Source of the DNA: Bin5 sp963662575
Lineage (GTDB): Bacteria; Chloroflexota; Anaerolineae; Caldilineales; Caldilineaceae
Length of the DNA stretch: 64,000 nucleotides
NCBI GenBank assembly: GCA_963662575.1
Contig: OY759723.1
Location: 1,302,001-1,366,000 of the forward strand
Direction: 5' to 3'
The notes beneath the pieces are model-generated. The model did no database searches and was not told the DNA's origin. It saw nothing but the letters and a program-made list of their open reading frames with translations. Position 1 is the first letter of the stretch. Every line of letters starts with the position of its first letter. A program made the position numbers and the translations under genes. Below are positions 1 through 8,258 of this stretch, piece after piece.

Positions 1-341
1 CGCTGGGTATGAGTTTCGCCGAGGTAGTTCACGCATCCACCGAGCGGCCGGCGGCCGTGTTGGGGCTGGAGAAGGAGATTGGCACGCTGCGGCCCGGCGC
101 GCTGGCGGATGTGGCGCTGTTCGAGATTGTCGAGGGGGACTTCATGTTCTACGATGTTTTCATGAATCCGCGCCCCGGACAGCAGCTGGTCCGCAACACG
201 CTGACGATCATCAATGGCCGCGAGATGGCCCACCAGTCCGACGATCCGCTCATGCCGTGGATCGAGCTATCCGAAGACCAGCAGACCTTGATCGCCGAGG
301 GTCATACGCCTCCGGTGATGGCCGCCTGTTGCAAGCACTGA
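1..341 (+). CDS. Amidohydrolase/deacetylase family metallohydrolase, C-terminal part
   Basis: Only the last ~112 residues lie in the window; the frame is open to the left edge. The visible part has the end of a TIM-barrel amidohydrolase followed by the small beta-sandwich typical of the superfamily. It shows the ASTERPAAVLGLE and GTLRPGALADVALFE motifs, which resemble dihydroorotase-like deacetylases (NagA/allantoinase relatives). No metal ligands are visible, since those lie in the missing N-terminal part. The superfamily assignment is firm; the substrate cannot be inferred. Confidence 0.85.
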   Translation, partial: LGMSFAEVVHASTERPAAVLGLEKEIGTLRPGALADVALFEIVEGDFMFYDVFMNPRPGQQLVRNTLTIINGREMAHQSDDPLMPWIELSEDQQTLIAEGHTPPVMAACCKH

Positions 342-352
342 TTTAGCCTGAA

Positions 353-664
353 ATGAGCGCCCATATCCAGATTTCCCGGTCACAAATAGACAGCTTCTGT
401 CATCGCTGGCAGGTCTCTGAACTGGCTCTATTTGGCTCCGTTGTACGTGAGGACTTCGGCCCCGACAGCGATGTAGACGTGCTGATTCAGTTTCAGCCGC
501 AGGCACGGCACACTCTCCTCGATATGGCACGCCTGGAGGAGGAGTTGCGTCGGATTTTCGGTCGAGATGTGGATCTTGTGGAACGTTCAGCGGTCGAAAA
601 GAGTCGAAACCATTTCCGTCGCAAGGCGATTTTGCAATCGGCGGAGTCAATCCATGCAGCATGA
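353..664 (+). CDS. MNT-type minimal nucleotidyltransferase, orphan antitoxin-like
   Basis: A 103-residue protein with the nucleotidyltransferase signature GSVVREDFGPDSDVDVLI at about residues 27-44; the two metal-binding aspartates are in the SDVDV part. Proteins of this family usually work with a HEPN ribonuclease toxin encoded immediately downstream, which they neutralise by AMPylation. Here no complete HEPN gene follows; only a short overlapping stump is seen (654-677). The gene starts 11 bp after the amidohydrolase stop. Family call firm; present-day role unclear. Confidence 0.85.
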   Translation: MSAHIQISRSQIDSFCHRWQVSELALFGSVVREDFGPDSDVDVLIQFQPQARHTLLDMARLEEELRRIFGRDVDLVERSAVEKSRNHFRRKAILQSAESIHAA

Positions 665-677
665 AGATGAGCAGTAG
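654..677 (+). pseudogene. Possible stump of a HEPN toxin gene
   Basis: An ATG overlapping the end of the MNT gene opens a 7-codon frame reading MQHEDEQ and then TAG. DUF86/HEPN partners of MNT proteins commonly start within the MNT stop region with an MQ-rich, acidic N-terminus of this kind. The rest of the toxin is absent, because the next gene starts at 716. The stump is very short, so this is a suggestion only. Confidence 0.25.
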
Positions 678-715
678 CGCATTCCCAATCCGCAACTAAT
701 TTGAGGAGCACCACA

Positions 716-1138
716 ATGTCCGCACAAATTCCCGATACACACGTAGACCTGCTGAACGGCCCCATCTTCGCCACCCTGACGACCCTCTCCCCCTCCGGCG
801 CGCCGGAAAACACGATCGTCTGGTGCTCGTGGGACGGCAGCCACGTCCTCGTCAATACGGCTGAAGGACGCCGCAAACCAAAAAACGTCCGCGCCAATCC
901 CAAAGTTGCCCTGATGGCATTGGACCCCGAGGATGCATTCCGCTGGATCGATGTGCGCGGCGTCGTCGAGGAGATCGTGCCCGACCCGGATTTCGCCAAC
1001 ATCAATGCCCATGCCAAGATCTACGTGGGAGCCGACGAGTACTACGGCAGCATCATGCCTGCCTCTATGAAAGGGACGGAAGAGCGGGTGATCTTCAAGA
1101 TCAAGCCGCAACGGGTTGTGACATCTCCTCCCGCTTAA
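716..1138 (+). CDS. PPOX-class (FDOR-B-like) flavin/F420-dependent oxidoreductase
   Basis: A 140-residue split-barrel protein of the pyridoxamine 5'-phosphate oxidase-like superfamily. FATLTTLSPSGAPENTIVW near the N-terminus, then EGRRKPKNVRANPKVALMALDP, fit the PPOX class F420-dependent pattern (TIGR03618-like). The start at ATG 716 is chosen because GAGGAG sits at 703-708; the TTG at 701 overlaps that site. It probably reduces or binds a small F420- or flavin-linked substrate in the cytoplasm. The cofactor cannot be decided from sequence alone. Confidence 0.85.
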   Translation: MSAQIPDTHVDLLNGPIFATLTTLSPSGAPENTIVWCSWDGSHVLVNTAEGRRKPKNVRANPKVALMALDPEDAFRWIDVRGVVEEIVPDPDFANINAHAKIYVGADEYYGSIMPASMKGTEERVIFKIKPQRVVTSPPA

Positions 1139-1169
1139 CCTGCAGCGGCCAGCGGCCGGCAACGACAGT

Positions 1170-1697
1170 TCACTGATCACTGGAATTGCGATCTGTCAGG
1201 TCCAGTACCATGATCGCCATCCTGATCCCTCTCTCCGTCCGTACGCCGGTTCGTCGGAACCGGTGACGCAGATAGAACTGTTCAGCGTGGGCCGTTTCCA
1301 GGATGATCTGCCTGCAACCCTCCTGCCGCGCGATGTCGATGGCACTGTCCAGCAACCGCGCGCCCAATCCCAGATTCTGACAGGGGGGAGCCACCGCCAG
1401 CGTCGTGATATTCAAGACGCGGCCGTCCGGCCGGTGGCTTTCCTGTGGATCCTCGTCCAGCGCAGGCTCGCGCAGCTCAGCCCACTTCTCCGTCGTCAGA
1501 TAGCCGGCGATGAACGGGCGCCCGCCGGCGCACGTGCCCTCCAGCACCGCGCAGCCCTGCGGGAATGTCAGCAGGCGGCTGCGGATGATCGCCGGCTCCT
1601 CCTGCGCGCCGTACGCGCCGAAAACCTCCTGATCCAGCGCCGCGATGTCCGGCCAGTCCGCCAGCGTCGCAGGCCGCATCCGGTAATTATCGGTCAT
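1170..1697 (-). CDS. GNAT family N-acetyltransferase
   Basis: A 175-residue GNAT protein with the acetyl-CoA binding motif QNLGLGARLLDSA (Q-x-x-G-x-G) at about residues 117-129, preceded by strand beta4 LNITTLAVAP and followed by ETAHAEQFYLRHRFRRTG, the usual C-terminal Y-x-R-x-G-F-like segment. Translation probably starts at the ATG at 1697 (MTDNYRMRP) rather than at 1721. It lies 38 bp downstream of the creatininase-family gene on the same strand and may be cotranscribed with it. Substrate unknown. Confidence 0.85.
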   Translation of the reverse strand: MTDNYRMRPATLADWPDIAALDQEVFGAYGAQEEPAIIRSRLLTFPQGCAVLEGTCAGGRPFIAGYLTTEKWAELREPALDEDPQESHRPDGRVLNITTLAVAPPCQNLGLGARLLDSAIDIARQEGCRQIILETAHAEQFYLRHRFRRTGVRTERGIRMAIMVLDLTDRNSSDQ

Positions 1698-1735
1698 GTC
1701 TGGTCCTGGAGCCGCCGCCAACCCCTACTCGGCCA

Positions 1736-2578
1736 CTACTGGCCGGGGGTACTGGTTTCCGGCGTAATGTGATCCTTGCGGGGGGTGATCGCCACGGTGC
1801 GGAACTCGCGAACCAGTTCGATCAGCCCCTCCACCGCGGCTTCGAGAAACTGCTCCCCCTTTTCGCGGGTGGCGGCTGTGGCATCCCCCAGCACACCGCT
1901 GTCCGTCAACGTGCTCCAGTACGGCCACAGGTTGGCGACCGAGCCATCCTCCCGTTTGCCCATCAACAGATCCGTCTGGAAGCTCGGCGACAGCGGCGAG
2001 CGCTCATCCACCGCCTTGTCCATCTGCACCAACTCCTCTGCCAGCGCCAGATAGAGGGCTGTCTCGTACTCGCCGGCGTGGGAGGTGCCGCCAAAGTCCG
2101 ACGAGCGGATGGCATTCCCCTCCTCCCTGCCTTTACGCACGCCCCAGTGGTTGACCGACGCACACAGGGTCTGGCCTTCGGTTTCGAGCACTGTCAGACG
2201 GGCGGCCATCTCCACCGGCGCCGTGTTGCTGCCATGCCCGTTCACCATCAGGATACGCTTGAAGCCGTGGTGGGCCAGGCTGACACAGACATCGCGCACA
2301 TAGTTGATAAAGGTATCCCAGCGAATCGTAATCGTGCCGGGGAAATCCATGTGATGCGGGCTGTAACCATGGCTGATCGGTGGAATCAGCACCGCTTCGT
2401 CCGGGATGCGCGCCACTGCCCGTTCGCAAACCCCCGTGCAAAGCCGCACATCGGTGTCGATCGGCAGGTGGTAGCCGTGATCTTCGTAGGTGGCAACCGG
2501 CAGCACCGCTATCTTGCCGGAATAAGCCGCCTCGCGGCAGGCCGACCAGGTCATCTCAGCATAGCGGTAGGTCGTCAT
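1736..2578 (-). CDS. Creatininase family amidohydrolase
   Basis: A 280-residue member of the creatininase/FAPy deformylase family. The metal-site pattern E32-x-H34 ... D43 (in ATYEDHGYHLPIDTD) reproduces the spacing of E34, H36 and D45 in creatininase. NGHGSN near residue 120 and HAGEYETALYL are the other conserved blocks. The family hydrolyses cyclic amides and formamides, but most environmental members have unknown substrates. An operon with the GNAT gene downstream is likely. Confidence 0.9.
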   Translation of the reverse strand: MTTYRYAEMTWSACREAAYSGKIAVLPVATYEDHGYHLPIDTDVRLCTGVCERAVARIPDEAVLIPPISHGYSPHHMDFPGTITIRWDTFINYVRDVCVSLAHHGFKRILMVNGHGSNTAPVEMAARLTVLETEGQTLCASVNHWGVRKGREEGNAIRSSDFGGTSHAGEYETALYLALAEELVQMDKAVDERSPLSPSFQTDLLMGKREDGSVANLWPYWSTLTDSGVLGDATAATREKGEQFLEAAVEGLIELVREFRTVAITPRKDHITPETSTPGQ

Positions 2579-2659
2579 TCTCGATCTCCTCTCAGAATTC
2601 CTGATTCTGTAGTCCTTGGCTGGCCGTCATCAAAAACAGGCCACTGACTACGGATAATT

Positions 2660-5167
2660 TCAGTTCACCCACACGGCTGAATAACAGTGGGCAAAGTCGT
2701 GGGACACCAGCCTCTGCCGGCCTCCATTCAACGGGATCAGATGGAGAAAGCCGTCATCAACGCGTACCAGCCACGCGCCGTCCGCCGACAGATCATATCC
2801 GGGAAAGGCCAACGTAGTCTCTGACGAATAGTTCAGGATTTCACCCGTCTGGTTGTTGTAGATATGAAGATGCCAGCTGTTGGGGCTTCGTTCCACGCTG
2901 TGAACGAAAAGCCAGCGCCCGTCCGAGGAGAAGCGCAAAGACCGGTGCCGCTCAAGGGGATTTTCGACCTGCAGCAACTCTGTAATCTCGTCTGTGGTAA
3001 GGTCGTAAACGAAAACGTGGGTGGTCCCCGCGCCTGTCCCGCCCTGGACGCGTGCGCCGACAAACAGCCGGTCGGGCAAAGCCGGATGCGCAGCCAACGC
3101 TACAGGCTCGATCTGTGTCACATCGGTCGCGTTCTGCAGCGCGCCAGCCAGCCTCTCTACCTCCACAAGCGTTCTCAACGCAAGATTCGGCAGCGTCACC
3201 TCATCCACCCGCATGCCTTCGTCCGGCTGGATGAAGGCAAACCGCCTGTTGTCCAACCACGCCACCGTCCGGCCGCGCCCAACCTCCATTTGCGTCTCTC
3301 CCACTTCGTTTCCAAGCCACAGCACACGGTCCCCGCGCACCACAACCGTCCTCTCCTCGTCAGGCGGCCAGGCAGGCATACCGTCCAGAGTACGGATCGC
3401 ACACGCGCCCCTGTCGCACTCGGCCTGACTCAGATAGTTGAATCGGGAGGTCGGCTGCCGGCGCGTGTCATATGAGTAAAAGAGCATCCCGCCGGCATTG
3501 GTCTCCACTGCATACAGGGCGGCATTGTCAGACCGGTAGGTCACATCCTGCGCCCTCCCCTCACGCCAGATCTGCACCTGGGAGGTGCTCTCCGCCGCTC
3601 CCCATTCCCCCAATCTCTGCAGCAGAACACCGTCATCGTTCGGCAAGGAGTACATCAGACGATATGACCGGCCGTCGTTCTCCTCGACAAATTCGCCTTT
3701 CTGCAGGTTGTAACGGTACAGGTTGGCGCCGTTGAACCGTTCCGCCGTGCAGAGCAGTTGCAGGTCCTGTTCGGGCAAGGCGCTGGCTGGGGCCGTATCA
3801 ACGGCCAACTGCTGATCGGCAAACCGGATCCACTCTTTCTGAAGCCAACGCATGTGGCTGCCCTGTCCTGCCTGGCTCCTGTTGTACGGGAGGGCGTTGA
3901 GCAGCCACGGGTGATAGGTATTGAAGCGGAGCAGCAATCGTTGCAGCGAGGCCGGCGACCGCTGCGGATTGGCCGCAAGGATGAAGTCCACGACACTATA
4001 GACGATCTTCTGGATTTCTGGGGTGATGTTGTTGTAGGAGCGCTGGAGGTAGACCCAGTGCAGGTTTGTCACGTTGTGAATCGAGCCTTGCAGGATCTCC
4101 TCATAGCTGGAAGCGGTCACAGGCCACTGTATAAGCCCCAACTGGCTGAGTTGCTTGTCCAGTAAAGCGCGGAAGAATACGACTTTTTCACAGCAGCGCC
4201 AACCAACGACGTCGGCGATCCCTCCACTCACGATCAGGGGCGCATAGCCGGCGCGTACAGCCTGATAGCCGGCCTCATCCACCGGGCTGCCGATCAGGCT
4301 TGGCGTCGGCAGTTTCAGCCCCGGCCCGTCAGCGCCCATGCTTGTTAGTAACGCATTGGACATCCCATCCCAAAGAGGTCCGGAGGACGCCCCATTCGCC
4401 ATGCGCGCGAGCGAGCCGGACTCGGTGGACAGCTCCACCTTCAGCCTCCAGCTGCGGCGGCAGCGCAAACCATCCACATTTCTGCAAACTGCCGCCAGCA
4501 TAGCATCCCATTCGCGCGCCAGCTGCTCGACCGTGTCTGCGTCCCGTTCCGGGTATTCAACCGTCAGATAACGACCTGTGATCGTCTGCTTCTCACCCCA
4601 GAAGGAAGGGTAGGCGGGGACTAGCACCCAACTGGCCATTTCGTCCCGGTAGGTAACGATCTGGTGAAGAGTCACCGGCGAGCCGTCAGCACTAGTGTAG
4701 GGGAAGGCCTGGGTGACGGTCGCCATCCCCCAATCAGAAGTGAAAGCGACATCCACCACCGTGCCGGTGGACGCCTGGCCGTCAGCGCCGCCGACCAGGG
4801 CCAAGCCGAAGAACGGCCGGTCCCAGCGCGTTCCACTGCCAAGCATTCCCTTCTGGGTTCTGCCCCAATTGGGGTAGTCCGGCGAAATCATGCCGCCGAA
4901 GAGCGCACCGTCGTGGTCGCGCTCGGCCTCCTGCACGATTCCATGCACGGCCAACACCTCCGCTTCGACGGTTGCAGCGATAGCGTCCAATCGGCTCAGA
5001 AAAACATAGCGCATGCCCCAGATGACTACCACCAGTAGCAGCAGAACAAGCAACGTCGAGAAACGCCTCAGCCTGCCGCGGCGTTCCGGCGCCTGCGTCT
5101 CTTCCTCTGGAGCATCCTCTTGGCGCCGGCCCTCCTCATCTTCTAGCGTCCGCCATTCGAGTCCCAT
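2660..5167 (-). CDS. Single-pass membrane protein with C-terminal TolB/WD40-like propeller
   Basis: About 835 residues from the ATG at 5167 (MGLEWRTLEDEEG). Upstream in-frame starts would run into the neighbouring gene. The N-terminus is highly charged (about 35 residues rich in E and R), followed by one hydrophobic segment LLVLLLLVVVIWGMRYVF, then a long extracytoplasmic part. The middle (about residues 150-400) is rich in W, Y and L without a recognised motif. The C-terminal ~250 residues contain beta-propeller-type repeats such as RFSSDGRWLFVHS and DLSADGAWLVRVDDG. I do not recognise the family; a surface sensor or assembly role is possible but unproven. Confidence 0.75.
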   Translation of the reverse strand: MGLEWRTLEDEEGRRQEDAPEEETQAPERRGRLRRFSTLLVLLLLVVVIWGMRYVFLSRLDAIAATVEAEVLAVHGIVQEAERDHDGALFGGMISPDYPNWGRTQKGMLGSGTRWDRPFFGLALVGGADGQASTGTVVDVAFTSDWGMATVTQAFPYTSADGSPVTLHQIVTYRDEMASWVLVPAYPSFWGEKQTITGRYLTVEYPERDADTVEQLAREWDAMLAAVCRNVDGLRCRRSWRLKVELSTESGSLARMANGASSGPLWDGMSNALLTSMGADGPGLKLPTPSLIGSPVDEAGYQAVRAGYAPLIVSGGIADVVGWRCCEKVVFFRALLDKQLSQLGLIQWPVTASSYEEILQGSIHNVTNLHWVYLQRSYNNITPEIQKIVYSVVDFILAANPQRSPASLQRLLLRFNTYHPWLLNALPYNRSQAGQGSHMRWLQKEWIRFADQQLAVDTAPASALPEQDLQLLCTAERFNGANLYRYNLQKGEFVEENDGRSYRLMYSLPNDDGVLLQRLGEWGAAESTSQVQIWREGRAQDVTYRSDNAALYAVETNAGGMLFYSYDTRRQPTSRFNYLSQAECDRGACAIRTLDGMPAWPPDEERTVVVRGDRVLWLGNEVGETQMEVGRGRTVAWLDNRRFAFIQPDEGMRVDEVTLPNLALRTLVEVERLAGALQNATDVTQIEPVALAAHPALPDRLFVGARVQGGTGAGTTHVFVYDLTTDEITELLQVENPLERHRSLRFSSDGRWLFVHSVERSPNSWHLHIYNNQTGEILNYSSETTLAFPGYDLSADGAWLVRVDDGFLHLIPLNGGRQRLVSHDFAHCYSAVWVN

Positions 5168-5249
5168 AGAGTTGTCAGTACCCCGCGGCCAGTGCAGGTT
5201 TCGCCCACTGGCCGCTGCAGTCCACGGCCTCCACAGTCCACCTCGACTG

Positions 5250-6206
5250 TCACACCAGACCGTAAAACGCGGCTGCGTTGTCATGCAGCAGCTTGCGCTG
5301 TTCCGTCTCGCTGCGGTCGGCGATGATCTCTTTCAGCGCCTCCACCCAGGCGCGGTAGGTGGCATCCGCGCCGAGCGTGCAGACCGGCCAGTCTCCGCCA
5401 AAGACCACCCGGTCCGGGCCGAAGCTGTCCAGGCAGTGATTGACCGCCGGCGCCAGGTCGGACGCGCTCCAGCCGGGGCGGGTGCGGGCGATGATCCCGG
5501 AAATCTTGCAGATCGTGTTCGGCAGCGCGGCCAGCGCGTCGATGCCGTCCATCCACTGCTGCCGGTCATGCCAGTAGGGATCGTCGCGGTCGGTATGGTC
5601 GGCTATCGTCAGGTTGGAGTCCGCCTGCCCTGCATCATCGCTCCCCCCGCTGCCGGGCAGGACGCCGCTGATCAGATACGGGTCGCCGTTGCCGCAATGA
5701 TCGACGACAAAGCGGGTCTCCGGGCACTGCAGCGCCAGCTTGACGCCGTCGCCCAACTCCGACGGTCGCATGCACAGGTCGAAGCAGAGCTCCAACTCAC
5801 CCAGCAGCCGCACATTTTCCACAAACTGGGGCGCCAGACAGGTGCCCTGCGGCGTGCCCGGCCCGTGCAGCACCTGGCGCACGCCCTTGATCACCGGGTT
5901 GCCGGCAAAGCGGCGTATGTAACCGGCGAAGTCGGCGGAGGTCACGCTGCCGCCGATCACCGCGCCGACCGTCGGGTTGTCCTCCGCCGCGCAAAGTTCG
6001 ATCAGATGCTCCGCCTCGGCGACCTTCTGCGCCGCGGTCACGTCCACCTCCATGTAGACCGTTTTGACGACGTTCAGCCCTGCGGTCGCGGCCAGGTAAT
6101 CGCTGGTTACGTAGCTGCGGTTCAACGTCGGCGCGCTTTCCAGCCAAGGCATATCAAGCCGGCTCAGATCCCACAGATGTTGATGCGTGTCGATGATTGG
6201 AAGCAT
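5250..6206 (-). CDS. Amidohydrolase family 2, L-fuconolactonase-like
   Basis: A 318-residue TIM-barrel hydrolase of the COG3618 type. The N-terminal IIDTHQHLWD carries the H-x-H metal motif; VYMEVDV, GVRQVLHG, VDHCGNGD and the late FGGDWPVC aspartate are the other expected blocks. COG3618 proteins open sugar lactones (fucono-, rhamnono-, galactarolactone) or related compounds. The start is set at ATG 6206 (MLPIIDTHQ) with AAAGGCGG upstream; a TTG at 6224 is the alternative. It precedes the membrane-propeller gene by 82 bp and follows the DUF362 gene on the same strand. Confidence 0.88.
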   Translation of the reverse strand: MLPIIDTHQHLWDLSRLDMPWLESAPTLNRSYVTSDYLAATAGLNVVKTVYMEVDVTAAQKVAEAEHLIELCAAEDNPTVGAVIGGSVTSADFAGYIRRFAGNPVIKGVRQVLHGPGTPQGTCLAPQFVENVRLLGELELCFDLCMRPSELGDGVKLALQCPETRFVVDHCGNGDPYLISGVLPGSGGSDDAGQADSNLTIADHTDRDDPYWHDRQQWMDGIDALAALPNTICKISGIIARTRPGWSASDLAPAVNHCLDSFGPDRVVFGGDWPVCTLGADATYRAWVEALKEIIADRSETEQRKLLHDNAAAFYGLV

Positions 6207-6308
6207 GGGAACCGCCTTTGTCAAAGATGGAAACGTTAAGAGTGGGGAATGAGGCCGGAATAGACTGTCTCTCCCCGGCCTCTTTACTCTCTTCTCGTTG
6301 TTTTGGGA

Positions 6309-7259
6309 TTACGCCGCCAGCAGCTGCTCCGCATTCTCGACCTGCCACTGCAACTGCAACTCGGTCGTCTCGTGCGGTTTGAACTGCCGCGCCACCGACT
6401 CGATAGAAACGCCGCCCAGCAGCTCGATCTCGTCCAGGTCGGCAGTGCCCAAGCCCTGGTCGTGGCCGTAGCGCAGGAAGCCCAACTCCATCGGCTCAAA
6501 GCCCATCGTCTTGGCGATGACCGCGTCGGTTGCGAAGATATCAGTGCCCGCCGCGGCGATGCCGAAGTCCAGTCCGTCGGTACCGCCGGGTCCGTTCCCC
6601 TGCAGGCCGCGTGCGCCGTCAAAGACGGCGACGTCGGGGGTCATGAAACGGGCCAGCCGGATCAGGTTGATGCTCATGGCGCGTGACTCGTCGGGGACGC
6701 GGCGCTCGGCATGGGTGTTGAATCCGTGCATCTTCACCCGGTCCTGGCGATAGATCGTGCCCATGATCATATTCTTCAGCGCCAGTGTGACGACGCAGGT
6801 GTCATGCGTCTTGGGGATCGCGAGCGAAATCGTGCAGGGGCAGTCAAGGACCGTGCGGGGCATGCGCACGATGGTCTCGCTGCCGTCGGCCAGCACGATC
6901 GGCGTCGACTCCCATTCGGTCTCCCGGTGCAGGTCGAGCAGGCGCAGGGGGATCGAATATTCCTCTTCCAGCGCGTGGTAGCCGAAGTTGCGGTAGGCGT
7001 CCCACGTGTCCTGGGCGCCGGCCTCGGCGATGAGGACTTCCCGCGGCGGATTGGGCGTGGTGAGCAGGAAATCGAGGACGCCGCGCAGCGCGTCGGCATG
7101 GCTGGAGGCGAGCTGGTTCTCGCTGCTGAGAAAGTTTGGCTTGAGCATCACCTGCTCTGCCAGGCGGGATTCCACATCGGCCCGCACCAGCTCCAGCGCG
7201 TTGAAGACGTTCGTGCGGCGGACCCCGCCGTGGACGAGACTGACTCGTGCTTTGGGCAT
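6309..7259 (-). CDS. DUF362 domain protein
   Basis: A 316-residue protein whose start ATG at 7259 is preceded by a strong AAGGAGG. It has the DUF362 layout: VMLKPNFLSSEN near residue 40, IPKTHDTCVVTLALKNMIMG at mid-length, and the C-terminal AVFDGARGLQGNGP...GTDIFATDAVIAKTMGF. The typical C-terminal ferredoxin cysteines of some DUF362 proteins are not present. The biochemical role of the family is not settled. It sits between sugar-lactone hydrolase and dioxygenase genes, so a catabolic role is plausible only by context. Confidence 0.85.
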   Translation of the reverse strand: MPKARVSLVHGGVRRTNVFNALELVRADVESRLAEQVMLKPNFLSSENQLASSHADALRGVLDFLLTTPNPPREVLIAEAGAQDTWDAYRNFGYHALEEEYSIPLRLLDLHRETEWESTPIVLADGSETIVRMPRTVLDCPCTISLAIPKTHDTCVVTLALKNMIMGTIYRQDRVKMHGFNTHAERRVPDESRAMSINLIRLARFMTPDVAVFDGARGLQGNGPGGTDGLDFGIAAAGTDIFATDAVIAKTMGFEPMELGFLRYGHDQGLGTADLDEIELLGGVSIESVARQFKPHETTELQLQWQVENAEQLLAA

Positions 7260-7686
7260 CGTACCCTCCTTGCGTAAGGTCAGACGTAGTTCGTGGTGTA
7301 AAGGGGGACACCTGTGGAGAGAAGGCGTAGTGTTCACAAAACAAGCTATGAGGTGTCCAAGGGTGAGTTTACTCTTGGTTTGCCGCAGTGTCAACAGTCG
7401 CCCAGGGCAGTGTATGCCCCAAGGTGGCGGTGTCTTTTTGCCGTGCCTGGTTACTTTAACGGGACCACGAGCTATGGTTCCTGACAGAACATTTCACCGA
7501 ATACACGGAGGGACAGTCCAGCGTTGACGGTGATACGCGGTGGCCCTGTCGCATCCAGTCCGATGCAAGGAATCCTCTCTTAGCAGTGGTCTGAGTACTC
7601 GGGCCAACCATAGGGAAGCGGTTTGACAAGAGCCGCTTCTTTGCCTACTGTATCGGCATGACTCATGCGATTCGGAGTACAAGTTA
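7260..7686. other. Intergenic region upstream of hicA
   Basis: About 430 bp between the divergent DUF362 gene and hicA. Apart from the DUF362 ribosome-binding site (7262-7275) and the candidate hicA promoter near 7623-7651, I see no gene. A short inverted repeat, GAAGCGG...CCGCTTC, lies at about 7616-7640 and overlaps that promoter. A 68-codon reverse frame here (7494-7700) has no recognisable similarity and was not accepted. Confidence 0.5.
7623..7651 (+). promoter_or_regulatory. Candidate sigma70-type promoter for hicAB
   Basis: A perfect -35 hexamer TTGACA at 7623-7628, a 17-bp spacer and a weak -10 TACTGT at 7646-7651. Transcription would start about 30 bp before the TTG start of hicA. 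An inverted repeat GAAGCGG/CCGCTTC overlaps the -35 and spacer and could serve as an operator. Prediction by eye only. Confidence 0.4.
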
Positions 7687-7896
7687 TTGAGTAGACGCAC
7701 GAAACTTCGCCAACGAATTCTCGAAGGCCGCTCTGAGGCGAATATCCGATTTGACGAGTTGCGCGCCCTGTTGTTGAGATTGGGATTCGTCGAACGCGTA
7801 CGGGGAAGTCATCATATCTTCGGAAAAGAAGGGGTGACCGAAAGACTGAATCTGCAACGCGACGGCAGCCATGCCAAGCCCTATCAAGTCAAGTAG
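7687..7896 (+). CDS. hicA: HicA family mRNA interferase toxin
   Basis: A 69-residue HicA-like double-stranded RNA-binding-fold toxin. The segment FDELRALLLRLGFVERVRGSHHIF holds the catalytic histidine region (R-G-S-H-H), and the C-terminal RDGSHAKPYQVK is the usual closing strand. The start appears to be TTG at 7687. It forms a two-gene unit with hicB, which begins 41 bp downstream. HicA cleaves mRNA when freed from HicB. The family assignment is strong despite the short length. Confidence 0.88.
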   Translation: MSRRTKLRQRILEGRSEANIRFDELRALLLRLGFVERVRGSHHIFGKEGVTERLNLQRDGSHAKPYQVK

Positions 7897-7937
7897 ATTC
7901 ATGAGGTTATTCTGAAGTACAAGTTGGAAGAGGCGTG

Positions 7938-8150
7938 ATGTCCAAGTACGAGGTCATAATTTACTGGAGCAATGCTGACGACTCATTCGTGGCGGAGGCG
8001 CCAGAGCTTCCCGGGTGCATGGCACACGGCGATACACAGGAAATTGCGCTTCAGAACATCAACGAGGCGATGGCACTCTGGATCGACACCGCGCGTGAAT
8101 TTGGCGACCCCGTACCGGAACCCAAGGGGGTGCGCCTGATGCTGGCATAG
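7938..8150 (+). CDS. hicB: HicB family antitoxin
   Basis: A 70-residue HicB-type antitoxin with the characteristic partial RNase H-like fold: YEVIIYWSNADDSFVAEAPELPGCMAHGDTQEIALQNINEAMALWIDTARE. It ends after that domain (VRLMLA) and lacks an obvious C-terminal DNA-binding tail. This is the short HicB form. The ATG at 7938 is preceded by GGAAGAGG; a GTG lies one codon earlier. It would neutralise HicA. A 10-bp direct repeat, AGTACAAGTT, lies just before both hicA (7676) and hicB (7916). Confidence 0.88.
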   Translation: MSKYEVIIYWSNADDSFVAEAPELPGCMAHGDTQEIALQNINEAMALWIDTAREFGDPVPEPKGVRLMLA

Positions 8151-8258
8151 GCCGGTGATTTCGGTCTATCCTATTCCCCGGGTTTGGCCCTCTGTTTTCT
8201 GTAATTGCAAACGCATACGAATATGCCCACGATACGGAGCTCTGCCAGGAGACACAGA

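Noticed and set aside
5013..6239. Long forward-strand frame of 408 codons across the fuconolactonase region
   Set aside because: Antisense shadow of the well-supported minus-strand hydrolase; composition is arginine-rich and no domain is recognisable.
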